From Linepithema humile (Eukaryota; Arthropoda; Insecta; Hymenoptera; Formicidae): 64,000 bases of DNA. The notes under the pieces are model-generated. The model saw only the letters and a program-made list of their open reading frames with translations. It made no database searches and had not been told where the DNA came from. This document shows, piece after piece, positions 41,951 to 52,500 of this stretch (the first letter of the stretch is position 1; each line of letters begins with the position of its first letter). A program made the translations under genes and the position numbers. The DNA lies in assembly GCF_040581485.1 (NCBI RefSeq), contig NC_090132.1:29585911-29649910 (forward strand), written 5' to 3'.

Positions 41951-41963
41951 CCCCCCCCCCCCC
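41951..41963. repeat. Poly-C run (13)
   Basis: This is an uninterrupted run of C within the pyrimidine-rich island. Ten-C runs also occur at 46535-46544 and 49484-49493, in similar CT-rich settings. Confidence 0.95.
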
Positions 41964-42353
41964 TCGCTCCGCCGCGCTGCCCCCCTAGAACGCCGTAAAG
42001 CAGAAGACAGTTCCGAACTTCCCCGTCTCGCACACCTTCGCCGTCCAGCTTCCCACCATCTTCCTTCTCGCGCCTCCTCCGCCGCCAGTTCGTCTTACCT
42101 CATAGAACGCTACGATTCCCCTACTTCTAGCCATGTACGACGCGCAGGTATACACACGTATACACGCACACTAGTCGCACCGGAGCTCGCAACTACGCGT
42201 CGTAGTAGGTGTAGGATACATTTGTGCGTTCCGTGCGATGCCGCGCACAAGAGAGACCCCTCAGAGCTCCACACACCTGAGGGGTTGCGTGTGATGCATC
42301 TGGACCAGCGAAAAAAAACATGTATTCCGCTCGTGGAGAAAATACGAGCCTGA

Positions 42354-43430
42354 AGAGGCCGCGGGGATGGAAAGGTCGGGGATGCAGATGCTGCTCCGAA
42401 GGAAGAGTTTAATTCGCTGATGAGCGGTTCCGAGTATATGCCCCGAGTAATGTAAAGTCAATCGGGTAAGGGAGTTCTATAAGTCGAGGATGAATCCTGA
42501 CGTCCTAGCCATTTTCTATTTTTTTTTTTTTTTTTTTTTGTAATTATTACCTTGCACGAATCAAACTTAAGAAAAGAAATATTATAATATTTTCACGGAA
42601 AAAGTGTAATTCTAAATGTATCGGAAAATCTGTTATTAAAATGCAATTCGACGTAGCAATTTTTATTAATTATTTCTTACACAAGTACTTGAGAAAATAA
42701 TAAGAAAATAAACTGCTACCTTGACTAACCATCATTAGTTTCTTTTCCTAGAAGCACGGGCAAGCTAAGAATAGCTACTACTATTAGGAATAACTACTTT
42801 TGAAAAATGGACACGACGTAAAGTTGATTGCAAGTTGCTTTTATATAATATGAGGCCTGTGCGAAAATAATTAAAATAAAAATGATGAGCTATGAGAAAC
42901 ATATTATAGCTACGATGCATCTAATCGAATAACGAAAGGTGGACTGGTAAGAATCTGTAATCGAGTTACGTAAAAGCCGTGTTAGACAGGCGTGAAAATG
43001 CATCGCGTTCGGTTTCTAAGAAGAATCCATTCCCGAGGAGTTGCTTCGAGGAAGAAACTCTCGTTGCTGCGTTTCAAAAATTGCAGCAACGCGAAGAGTA
43101 CGACGACCGTTTGCCCTTTGCACGATGCGCATACTTGTTTTATCATAAATATGTTCCTTTCGAGAGAGATATCCCACGAAAGAGCATAAACATGTAATAC
43201 GTTTGTCGATTTCCTCAGCCGTTTTAGAAATCGGCAAATATACGTTATCGCTCGTATTTAACAAAGTGACATATATTTTTAAATTATACCTCTTGCAAAT
43301 GATAAATGATATTGGATTTATAATTGTGTGAATTAAATTTGAAACCGACCTGAAACCAACCATAAAGCGGCCGCACATCCTAGATAAATGGATAGATTTC
43401 GATTTCGTTCTCAGCAAAGAATGTTGGTAT
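42354..43430. other. Spacer to the right of the GC-rich island
   Basis: Contains the 21-T run and AT-rich sequence. Two overlapping + frames near 43.0-43.2 kb are short and look like chance. Confidence 0.6.
42519..42539. repeat. Poly-T run (21)
   Basis: This homopolymer lies at the right border of the GC-rich island. It reads as poly-A on the - strand. No retrotransposed gene copy or target-site duplication was recognised beside it. Confidence 0.95.
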
Positions 43431-43637
43431 TCAGCAGGTGCCGAACCATCGTCGTTTCGTTAGCATTGTAGCGAGGGCGGTTCTCGAGAGCGAACCCTTG
43501 GTCGATTTCGATTCACCCTTGGCGCCTTTTGCCAACGAGACACTGCTGTTGTTCCCCTCGAGTGGCTTGACGATCTTTCCATTATTGTTTAGGCGCCGAC
43601 CACACTTACAAAATTTATTCCCGTGAACAACACTCGA
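43431..43637 (-). CDS. Candidate C-terminal exon, basic Ser/Gly/Lys-rich
   Basis: A 68-codon open stretch on the - strand runs from just after a TAG to TGA at 43433-43431. Its codons are GC-rich at third positions (GTC, AAG, GGC, GCC). It includes KIVKPLEGNNSSVSLAKGAK and ends TKRRWFGTC. The left boundary is unclear: the only nearby AG is within ttttgtaag, which also reads as a donor (gtaagt). The + strand is open over the same region, so direction is uncertain. Confidence 0.2.
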   Translation of the reverse strand, partial: SSVVHGNKFCKCGRRLNNNGKIVKPLEGNNSSVSLAKGAKGESKSTKGSLSRTALATMLTKRRWFGTC

Positions 43638-44885
43638 CTACGCCTGGCCTCGAGTACGTTAATACGTGTAACAATGCAGGAACAATCGACAGAAATTTCG
43701 GGAATTGGGAATTCTTTTGGAATTTTCGTACCTGAGGAGTCATTTTTTCCTAAAAAATGTTCAACTTAGGTAAAGCATACTTAGAAGCACGATTCCCTGC
43801 TGTGAAAACCGATAAAAGTAGGATCTATTTCTAAGCTCGGTAGGTGGTATTATAGCCATGAAAAGAGATCGTATCTCTCTTTTGTAATCATTCTCGTAAT
43901 CAGTTATAGATACAGAATTAGACATTTTTATAAAAAAAAAATATTAGTACAACTAAAAATTGCAATTGCTTGTGATTATTTAGTAAATAATTTTAAATTA
44001 TTGGCAAAATGTAACAGCAGAAATAAAGATTAGATATTTATTATACAAGTTCTAATTTTCTATATTTTTCTGCAAAAACTTTATATTCTTTTCTTTAATT
44101 TATCACATATATTTTATGTTATATAAAAAATGTATATACATATTTTGCTTGCGACATCTAAAAATCCGATTAAACTTAATCCCCTTTCCGTTTTCGTATT
44201 TGACACCTGATATAGCTTTGCTTTATAAAGATTTACTATGAACTGTTACCAGAAGATAGGGGGCGATCACACATGTTCACGAAAGATCAACAGGTGGTTA
44301 CGTACGTGCGTGGACCTAAATTTAGCCACTTGCTTTCCTCTTTTACACATCCTCACCATTTTATTTCATTCCCCTCTCTTTCCTTCGCGATCATGCCTCC
44401 TTTCGTTTATACCTGACTGCTTCTCTCTTCCACGCATGCTTTTCTTATGGCGGAACCCTTTCGGGGAATTACTTCGACCGCTGTTTAACAACGTCGTGGA
44501 ATTTCTGTTGAAGTTTTGCCTGACTGATTAAACATACGAACGGCACTTCTCCATCCGCCGCAAACTTTGTACGTAATATAATGTAAAGGACAATCAAAAA
44601 GAAAATACCAAAAGATATAAAATGTACAAATACAAAAATAACATTCTACTATCGAAAAAATGTGAAGGCTTCTCGCTTTTGTCGAAATATGTGTGTTGTT
44701 ACTATCGAAAAAATGGCGGCGGCGCCAGCCCCATGCTGACATGTCGCTGCTATTGTTCCCTTCAATTCGTCTCGTATTTTTAAGATATTGCTTAGACCGA
44801 CCCGTCTGCATCTTCGTAGGAAAATTCATCCCCAAACGCAGAAAAGAAATACTTAAAAAAAATAAGAAAATTTTTCAGTAAAGCG
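43638..44885. other. AT-rich spacer left of the candidate secreted-protein gene
   Basis: If the - strand gene at 44886-45646 is real, its 3' untranslated region lies here. The first clear AATAAA on that strand is roughly 500 nt downstream (near 44.36 kb). Nothing else is recognised. Confidence 0.55.
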
Positions 44886-45646
44886 TCAAGTAAAGTAAAA
44901 GTGATCGTAAACTCGTATCTTGCGCTTCAATGTACAATTTACGAGCAGTTTTATCCACAACCTGTACTGTTCAATGTAGTACAGCAGAGAAATGCCGGAC
45001 TCTCGCTTCCTTATTACATCCGCGAGGAATTTCGCAGCGTCACGCGTGAATTGGATTAAAATAGCACAATTGCTTTTCTCTACGACTTCGAAGAATAGGC
45101 GATAGAGAGAAATTACGAAACTGTCGTAAATCAATATTTGCAAATTCTTAAAGGATCAAAATTTAGAAGTTACCGAAATTATATGCTAGCACGACAATAT
45201 TTATTAATAAGAACGCGGATATAAGCTCCGTTCGTCGTTCTTGAAACAAAGCGCTCGACTGATGCACTTTTGATTCGTCTTTCTAATCTCGCTGCGCCTA
45301 AAATGTCAAGATTTTACAGACGACTTGTAACTATGATAAAATTCAAAAATTATTCAATAAATAAACACAATATAACTTTTCCCACCTGACATTGTAGTAA
45401 TTTATTTTCGAATTTTATCGTATTTACAAGTCGTCTGTAAAATCTTGACATTTTAGGCGCAGCGAGATTAGAAAGACGAGTGAAAAGTGCACCGATCGGG
45501 CGCTTTGTTTCAAGAACGGCGGAGCTTATATCCGCGTCCTTATGGATCCAGCCTGCGGTATCTCTCATGCTGATCCATTGTTGAGCCACGAGAGCGTGGC
45601 ACGAGAACACGAAGAGTGGCAAAAGTGCCCTCGAGGCATCTCGCAT
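44886..45646 (-). CDS. Candidate two-exon gene for a small secreted helical protein
   Basis: The model joins 45646-45386 to 45146-44886 on the - strand. Both parts are 261 nt and the join is phase 0, giving 173 residues. The start MRDASRALLPLFVFSCHALV resembles a signal peptide. The frame upstream is open to a TAG but has no earlier ATG. The mature part is rich in amphipathic helix, with stretches such as LAAPKMSRFYRRLVNTIKF, then FTRDAAKFLADVIRKRE and LLYYIEQYRLWIKLLVN in the second exon, and has three Cys. The donor is CAG/gtggga (weak) and the acceptor is cctttaag (moderate). I recognise no family; a small helical hormone-like or cytokine-like factor is possible. Support is the two open frames, compatible phases and signal peptide, with no known homologue. 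Confidence 0.35.
45205..45545. repeat. Long inverted repeat (about 140-nt arms, about 65-nt loop)
   Basis: The left arm, about 45205-45345, is the reverse complement of the right arm, about 45411-45545. The arms are about 90% identical, with one 4-nt gap (extra bases near 45231) and a perfectly matched core of more than 50 nt around cgctgcgcctaaaatgtc. The right arm coincides with the 3' half of the first exon of the candidate - strand gene, and the left arm lies in its intron. A transcript from either strand would form a long imperfect hairpin with the donor site in the loop. It could be an inverted partial exon duplication, a fold-back element, or a hairpin-RNA source. Confidence 0.9.
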
Positions 45647-45967
45647 CGCGGCTCTCTCGCTATTGATGCAGGTAACTCCCCTTATGGGACTTAGGCGCTG
45701 GGTACACCATGGGCATAGTGCGACTAAAATACTGCCCAGAAGAGAATACCGGTTCAGAGAGCAGTGGCGCCGCTACCTGAGGGCACCGGGCTCAAAAAAA
45801 CTCTACATCGACGAATATAGTTCTTGGACCCATATCGCTTTTATGCCAGTGGAAAAAAGTAAGGAATTTATGGAACGTTTTATTGCGTTAGGGTCAGGTA
45901 TTTGGTGCGGTAACGAGCGACAGTGCTGCTTTCGCTGCAATAGAGCAGAAATGTCGTTCTCCGATTC

Positions 45968-46021
45968 TTCTCTAAAATGTACCACTTCTCTAAAATGTAC
46001 CTCTTCTCTAAAATGTGCCAC
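45968..46021. repeat. Three tandem copies of an 18-bp unit
   Basis: The unit ttctctaaaatgtaccac is repeated three times in direct contact, with one or two changes per copy. Because 18 is a multiple of three, any frame through it stays open. It inflates the overlapping + strand reading frame at 45663-46034, which I do not regard as a gene. Confidence 0.85.
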
Positions 46022-47522
46022 TCGTCAAAGTTAAAAACATTATAAAACATTATAAAACAATTTGAGCCGAAAGCTTCTTAGTTTGAAAGAGTTTGAAAAA
46101 TATTTTTCAATTGCAAAGTTACAAACATCGTAAAACTGTTGTGTACTAGTTTTTGCACGAGGTTTTCAATATCACTATGCTTGTGTAACATTGCGTTCCT
46201 AATGTTATAAACCACTCCGAGACGATTAGAGTATAATTTGAAAATATCGTGAACTTGGAGAACTTGTTAGACATGCATTGGACTGAAATTTCTCGGCGAG
46301 CCCGCCTCCGAGAACTCGTTAATAATTTTGGATGAAATTATTTATTTATTCCATTTGCACGGTAAGATCCGAGTGGAAAAGGAGAGGGGAAGGCCGTCTC
46401 TCTGCGTGAGGTACCCGAGGTAATGAATCCCTCGTATATATCCGTGTGAGTTACAGGCCTTCGACCGAACGCGTCGACCTGGCCACTACGGAGTTCGTGC
46501 AAAAGATGCGCCATGAGGATAACGCGATGCATCGCCCCCCCCCCTCCCTTCTCGTCCTTCTTCTTAGACCCACTCTTCTTTTCTGCCGCTGTTCCTTTCC
46601 GCCATCACTAGCCTTCTTGTTCTTTCTTCGCCTGTTACAAACACCCTTTGTCTGTACCTTACTTTCGCGAGGTCGGCGGTAGGCATTGTTCGCTGCGCGA
46701 AAGATCGCGAACGTGAAGTTCGATTACGGCTGTCAAGATGTGGCATTATTGAAAAGATTTCTATTTTAAGGATGGGTTACCCTTCAATCGATTGAAATAT
46801 CCAAAGCACTGCTAATTCTAACTTACGAATCCTAAATGCTCTCAAATTTCAGACTCTTCCGCAGAATACAGCCATTTCGCACTAAGAAAACTATCATAAA
46901 TTATATTATTGATAAAAGATAGAAACAAAATTACAGGATAACTTTCGAATCTTCATTCGGAGAAGTAGCTTTGAAAAATATATTTGTTTAATCATTTTTT
47001 GCTTGCGATTTACAGGCGAATGAGACAAAGAAAAGGCAAGAGAAACACGATTTTATATGTTCTTCAGATAATCGGCGGAACAGTTAACACAATGTGGAAT
47101 TTTTCCGACGGAATCTTTGAATCCTCTGTCAACACATCCTACGAATAACCAATATTTGCGGAAAGAAAACACAAATGATAAATATCGGCGCCTCTTCGTA
47201 CAAAGCATGTCGATGAAAAGACAAAGTTATCCTTACAGAAAGCATTGAGTAAGACATCGCGTCGGCCATTAACTAGATAAAGTTCCTAATGGGCAATTTA
47301 TTGCAGTTTCAGAATCAATATTTATTAAGAGGCTCTGTATACAGCGAAGACCGAGCGACGTTTCCGTATCGAGATCGCGATATCGTACCTAAGAGATCGA
47401 CGGCAGCAAGGATCGATGAACGCTTAATTGGCATTAAATTTGCACGCTTCTTACGAATATAGGAGGCACGCTCAGGAATGTGGTTGTTTTTTACGTCGGA
47501 TTGCATCACAATTTTCTTTCAG
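46022..47522. other. Spacer
   Basis: AT-rich with one CT/C-rich patch at 46.5-46.7 kb. No gene was recognised. Confidence 0.6.
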
Positions 47523-47601
47523 CTACTTGAGGAAATCGACATTCCACGCGGAAGACTTTGGTAATAACGCTGCACTTAAAACTTCCGCGGCACTCGAATA
47601 A
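47523..47601 (+). other. Weak candidate terminal exon
   Basis: The acceptor acaattttctttcag (AG at 47521-47522) is among the best in the window. It is followed by 25 codons to TAA reading YLRKSTFHAEDFGNNAALK. A second possible acceptor (cgccggcag, just before 47661) precedes another short open stretch. No partner exon or family was found. Confidence 0.18.
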
Positions 47602-49502
47602 GCCGGTCGATAGTGCCTGGCATTTCCCTCGAAATCGTTCCAGTCGTTTCGCCGGCAGATTCTACGACTATTCAGAGATGCCGACATACTACGGAATGTA
47701 TTTCGCGTTGATGCTGGTCGTCAATCTGGAGCATCATGGCATTTAATGAAGATGTGGAACATCGAGGATTAATAGAGAGTGTCCTCGGAAATGTTCATAA
47801 AATTTTATAACTAATCGTGCAATACATTTGCGGCAATTTCTTTAAGTAAACAACGTGATTTGGCGAAGCAATTTTACGGAAGCAAGCTGTAATTTTGGAA
47901 AGCTGAAGAAACAAGTTGTATATTCGACTATTGCTTTTTCCGTGTAAAATATTTATGTTAATTACTAATATCTCTTTAAAATTTTTAATAATATTAAAAG
48001 AAGTTCATACATGAATATTTAATATTTCGTTATAAGTAAAAATGAGTCAGAAGTTATCATCGCCAATGTATGTCAATAAAGTAAAAAAATTTTAAGAAGT
48101 TATTTAACGTTATTTTCTTCGAGAAAGATTGACGAAACTGCTATCTCACAATCGATCTTTTTACTGGCGGCATCGTGCATCGGGCCAATTTCTTGACACA
48201 TGCTCGGACATACGACACGGCATCATGGGGAGCAGCGTTTTTGCCGCGAAGCCCGCGCGGCTTTTAAAGTCAGTGAAGGAAGCTACTTTCGATCGACGAC
48301 TATGTCGAAAAAAGGGGCCTTGCTCCGAAATTTTTTGGGTATTAGCTCGGACAAGGGTTGAGATGCGATCGGCAGTATGCCGGCAGATTCATCTCGTTTA
48401 ACCGAGAAACGCTAATTTTTCACTCGGCGCTGTCAACAAGGTTGGCATACCTACCAACAGAATCGCGATTTCATGGCAGTTCTTTGTCACGAATTAATTA
48501 TTCTAATGTGAGATTCAGATTCGTCAAACATGAAGAAAATTCACGGTAAATTCAAAATGATTTCGAGATGACGAAAAGCCAAGATTTTTCAGTTTTTAAA
48601 AACCGTTTGTCTACGCATTTACAAGTCCTGTCATGCATCGGAGATAGTAAATATAATAATTTGATTAATATCGGACAATCGGAGAAAATTGAATTGGGCC
48701 GAAATAACGAGTTTTCTTCCCTTAGGAATTTAACTTCGACACGTCGAACATCGGCGCAGGTGAACAACCCTGCGACGCGCATTCGTTCGAGAGGAGCTTA
48801 GATCGCGCGTGCCACGCCGCATCCGCCATGGTTTCCCTCGTCGCAGCTGACTTTTCAGGAACGTCACACTCCAGATCCTCGAAGACTCTCGGCACTTTAT
48901 AGTGACGAAGAGAGGGAGACGGAGGGTAACATCACCTTCGCGTGTTTACTTCTACTGTAACCGGTTTCTCCCCCCTCCCTCCCGCCCTTCTTCGCCCCCG
49001 CCGGACCGATGCATCACCTCTCTCTTTTCCCTCATCGTTACTTCATACTGGACAACCCGTGTGGAGGGAATCTTTCTTCCCCCTCCACATCGCTCCTCAT
49101 TTCTTCCTCTACGCTGGAGCCTACAGCCTTCTCCCCCCTCCTTCTCTCCCGCCCGGCTTCTCTTATCGTCTCGTCTCGTTCTCGGCACCGCGGTATTCAA
49201 ATGACCTCGGATGATGAATACGGCCGTCTCTCTCGTGCCATCGGTCCACTACGGTAATTGCCGCCAGCTCTGTCCTTATCTGCGCCCGCGGTGCGTATGG
49301 TTCTCCGCCGTGCACGCACGCACGCATGCACGTATGCATCCGCAGATTGGCTCCCTCCCTATGTTTCGCCCGTCTTTCATCTGCGCGTGTGGTACGTGCT
49401 TTAGTACCTCGTGGCTCTTATCTGGGAATGGGAATTTCGTGAAGGGGCACGGATAAATCGCGCGGGAACTCCACATGAACTCTCCCCCCCCCCTCCTCTC
49501 TG

Positions 49503-49516
49503 TCTCTCTCTCTCTC
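49503..49516. repeat. (TC)7 microsatellite
   Basis: This TC run lies just after a ten-C run in the CT-rich 48.9-49.6 kb island. The layout is similar to that of the 41.8 kb island. Confidence 0.9.
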
Positions 49517-52500
49517 TTTCAAGGCACTCCGGAGCTCTTTTCGGGCGCGCACCGAAGGTGCGAGGATACCGAGAAGTCGAACCTCGCAGATTATCTGTGC
49601 GCATTGGTCTCGCAGAACGCAGCGCATTTAAAATTTGATCGAGGCCCTCGAGGAGTTTTTACGTCTGAAGACTTTCTTCCCACGATTCACTCATAATTGA
49701 AATACAATTAAATAAAAATCGTGCCTCTTTATACTTTTATCTGAGAAAAGGTTACATGTTTTCCAAGTAAAATCTTCTTTTGCTTATATCAGTTTTGCAC
49801 GAAATTATTTTTTTTACGTACAACTGTAATTCTCCCTCGCTGACCTCATAGTGTTTTCTTTGTTAAAAGAAGGTTCGCTGGGCAAATCGATTAAATGCCG
49901 TCCGTCGTTCGGCTGACCTTTCCACTTGGAAGAATTATCGCGTGGACTATTGGCCCGCATTGATATCGTCGTGGCGCATCGGCGTTTCTAACTCTCGATT
50001 GCATTCCCACGCCGCGAATTGTACGAGTGCCGCGAATAGTCCACCAACTTGGCTTTGGCATTTACGATCGTTATGCATGCTCGCTATTGCATGCCGGCGA
50101 ACCACTGAGCTCCGCTGGCCGGCCCGCGAATGAATATCTAATCAGCAGTAACTCGCATGTTTCGTGCGGCTTACCGCATCGCACACAAGGCGGAACGTGA
50201 AGGCGTTCTTTGCCAATCTATTATGCGGAATCGAAGAATTCCACGCCCGATTGATAATAGTTAGAATGTCCCCGCGAAGGATGCAACGCGTTAATTATGC
50301 AACTTTTATCGGTCACGTGTAGATAATTTTTTCTTAATTACATTGTGTATATCATTATGCTCGAAGCTATACTTATGGCTGCTTTCGTAATGTTTCATAA
50401 TTGCCATTTAAAAAATCGAAAATAATTTACTGTATTATAGAAAACCAAACATTTATTATTAAATCAAGACAATAATATCTTATGGAGAAACAATGCAATT
50501 GCGATTAACAGCGCCGTATAAGTTCGGAATCAACCTGTATCTATGTTCATGAATAGCTGCAGGGCAAATAGCGATCATATCCATAAACTTCCCGAGATCC
50601 CTTCAACAGCATGTTGAATAACAAGAACTATTAGTGCCCTGTCAATCTCATTGCGAATCGTCTGCTGAATGCAGCTTGGTATTAATATTTGCGGACATAG
50701 AAAATCGAAATACTGAACCAAGCTTCTTCCACAAATAGAGCAACAATTTCCGATCTCATTAATTTTTAAATAAGCAATTTAAATTTATCGTATAATTTAA
50801 GCTGGTCGCAGGAGAACTTCTGCAAGATACATTATGTATCACAAACACTCAAAAAAATGATCTTGCAATAATAGCTAAAATTTTCTAGGTGTAAAAAATT
50901 AACTAAAACAGATAAATGATTAGCAACTGTTGTGATATTGCATATGTAATTACTTAATCAGTTTAGATGACAGAAACAGAATATATATCTGTATTGTTTG
51001 TGAACTTTAAAAAGAAAGTTTCTCTAAAGCGCCTATCTATATAAGATCAATCACGTGTTAGATCATGCAATGAATAACATTTAGCAATGGTACCTAAATT
51101 TTTCAGAAGCTATTGCTGGAACATTACTGCTATAAATTCTATATGTGACAAACAATGTTTTCACAGATACGAAAAATAGCGATACATTCTTGTTGCAATA
51201 TCTAGAAATCTAACTACATCAGCGAAATATTTTTTTGAGTGAAGTAACTATGAGGACTTTGCGTCTATTTTTTTAATAACAGATTCTTCGACATATAAGT
51301 CACGACAAGTACGAATATGTTTTTCGAGCTGAGATTTTAAATTAGCTATAAATTATCGGCAAGTCTCGCTTCGGCTTCTGTAAATTAATTCCGAATTGGC
51401 TTGGAAGTAGCTCTTAGAATCGATGAATACACGACATAAGACGGGAGCCTTTGAACTTTGGAACTCATACTCGACTGGTTCTGTGGCAGTTTTGGCAGAT
51501 CTGCGCCGTTAGAGGAAGTTCGACTCCACACTGTTGAAGTGCTTCCTTTCTTACGTCACGGCCGCGTGAATTCTGTCGTTTGCTACTGCGTTGCAACAGG
51601 CTAACGGTGCTACTCAAGTTGACGGACACGGTGGAAGACTCGCCGCGACGACGAGGATCGCTATTATGTCAGGAATCGCTGACTCAACGCGAGAGGTGCC
51701 TAGCCGAGCGATGTCTAGCCGAGATCGCCCACACGGGACTCGGTTCTGCAGCCTCTGCATAGGCGTACAATCGGCCGGGAACGTGTCGGATTAGGCAATA
51801 CTCGCCATTTTACAATTGTCCCTGCCACATGTGGCACCTATTCTCACCGTGCGCGCGATTTCAACACACCCGTTACCATCGACATCTCGCACGATCAACT
51901 ACTATTAATAGAGCGGCGGAGACGGCAGTCGGGGAGGGGGTTATAAAATCGGAGTTCCATTTTAATGAGACTGGCAAATACCCGCGATACATACACTCGC
52001 CAGTGTGTCAAACAAGAGCGCCAAACGAGATTTATCGCTGGCGAGAAAAAAGTTTAGCGAAACAGGAACGTCTGAGAATACATGTGCTTGCCTTTGTTCA
52101 ACACGGCCGATGTGATTATTTATCGCTGCACTAGTTGTTAATTTGATAATTTCAACTCTTGCATGCGGACCACACCCAGTGCGATTAACCCACCCTGCGC
52201 CTTCCTAAGATTCTGATAATTGAATGAGGCACGATTGCTTCATAAACAGAAACGCGATACTTTTACCACTTTTTTCCCCATCGTGGTATTCCACACAAAG
52301 GAAGTCAATTTAAACAAATTTTAAAGATGAAATTAAAAAAGTGTGTGTCTATAATTATATTGTCTCTTAATTCTGCTTATCACATGCGTGCCATTATTTA
52401 TGCGTACAAAGGTGGCGGCTTTTATTCATCTTAACGCATTATCCGCTTTCAATTTATAGTTCACATTACTCTGCTCGCATCTTCCGCGCGGAGAGATTTC

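Larger units (their letters stand above)
41337..42353. promoter_or_regulatory. GC-rich, GAGA/CT-rich island, probable promoter region
   Basis: This kilobase is GC-rich and pyrimidine-biased on the + strand, with (TC)12 at 41807-41830, ACC repeats and a 13-C run. It is open for 338 codons on + and more than 100 on -, but the products are low-complexity Arg/Ser/Pro sequence explained by strand bias, not coding. GA/CT tracts bind GAGA-type factors in insects and often mark promoters. A - strand donor (gtgagt) lies near 41523, which would suit a noncoding first exon reading leftward. Confidence 0.35.

Noticed and set aside
41337..42353. 338-codon + strand ORF
   Set aside because: Arg/Ser/Pro low-complexity product created by pyrimidine strand bias. 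It contains microsatellites and no domain.
45663..46034. 123-codon + strand ORF next to the inverted repeat
   Set aside because: Its end is an 18-bp tandem repeat that is open by periodicity, and its start overlaps the better-supported - strand candidate's leader.
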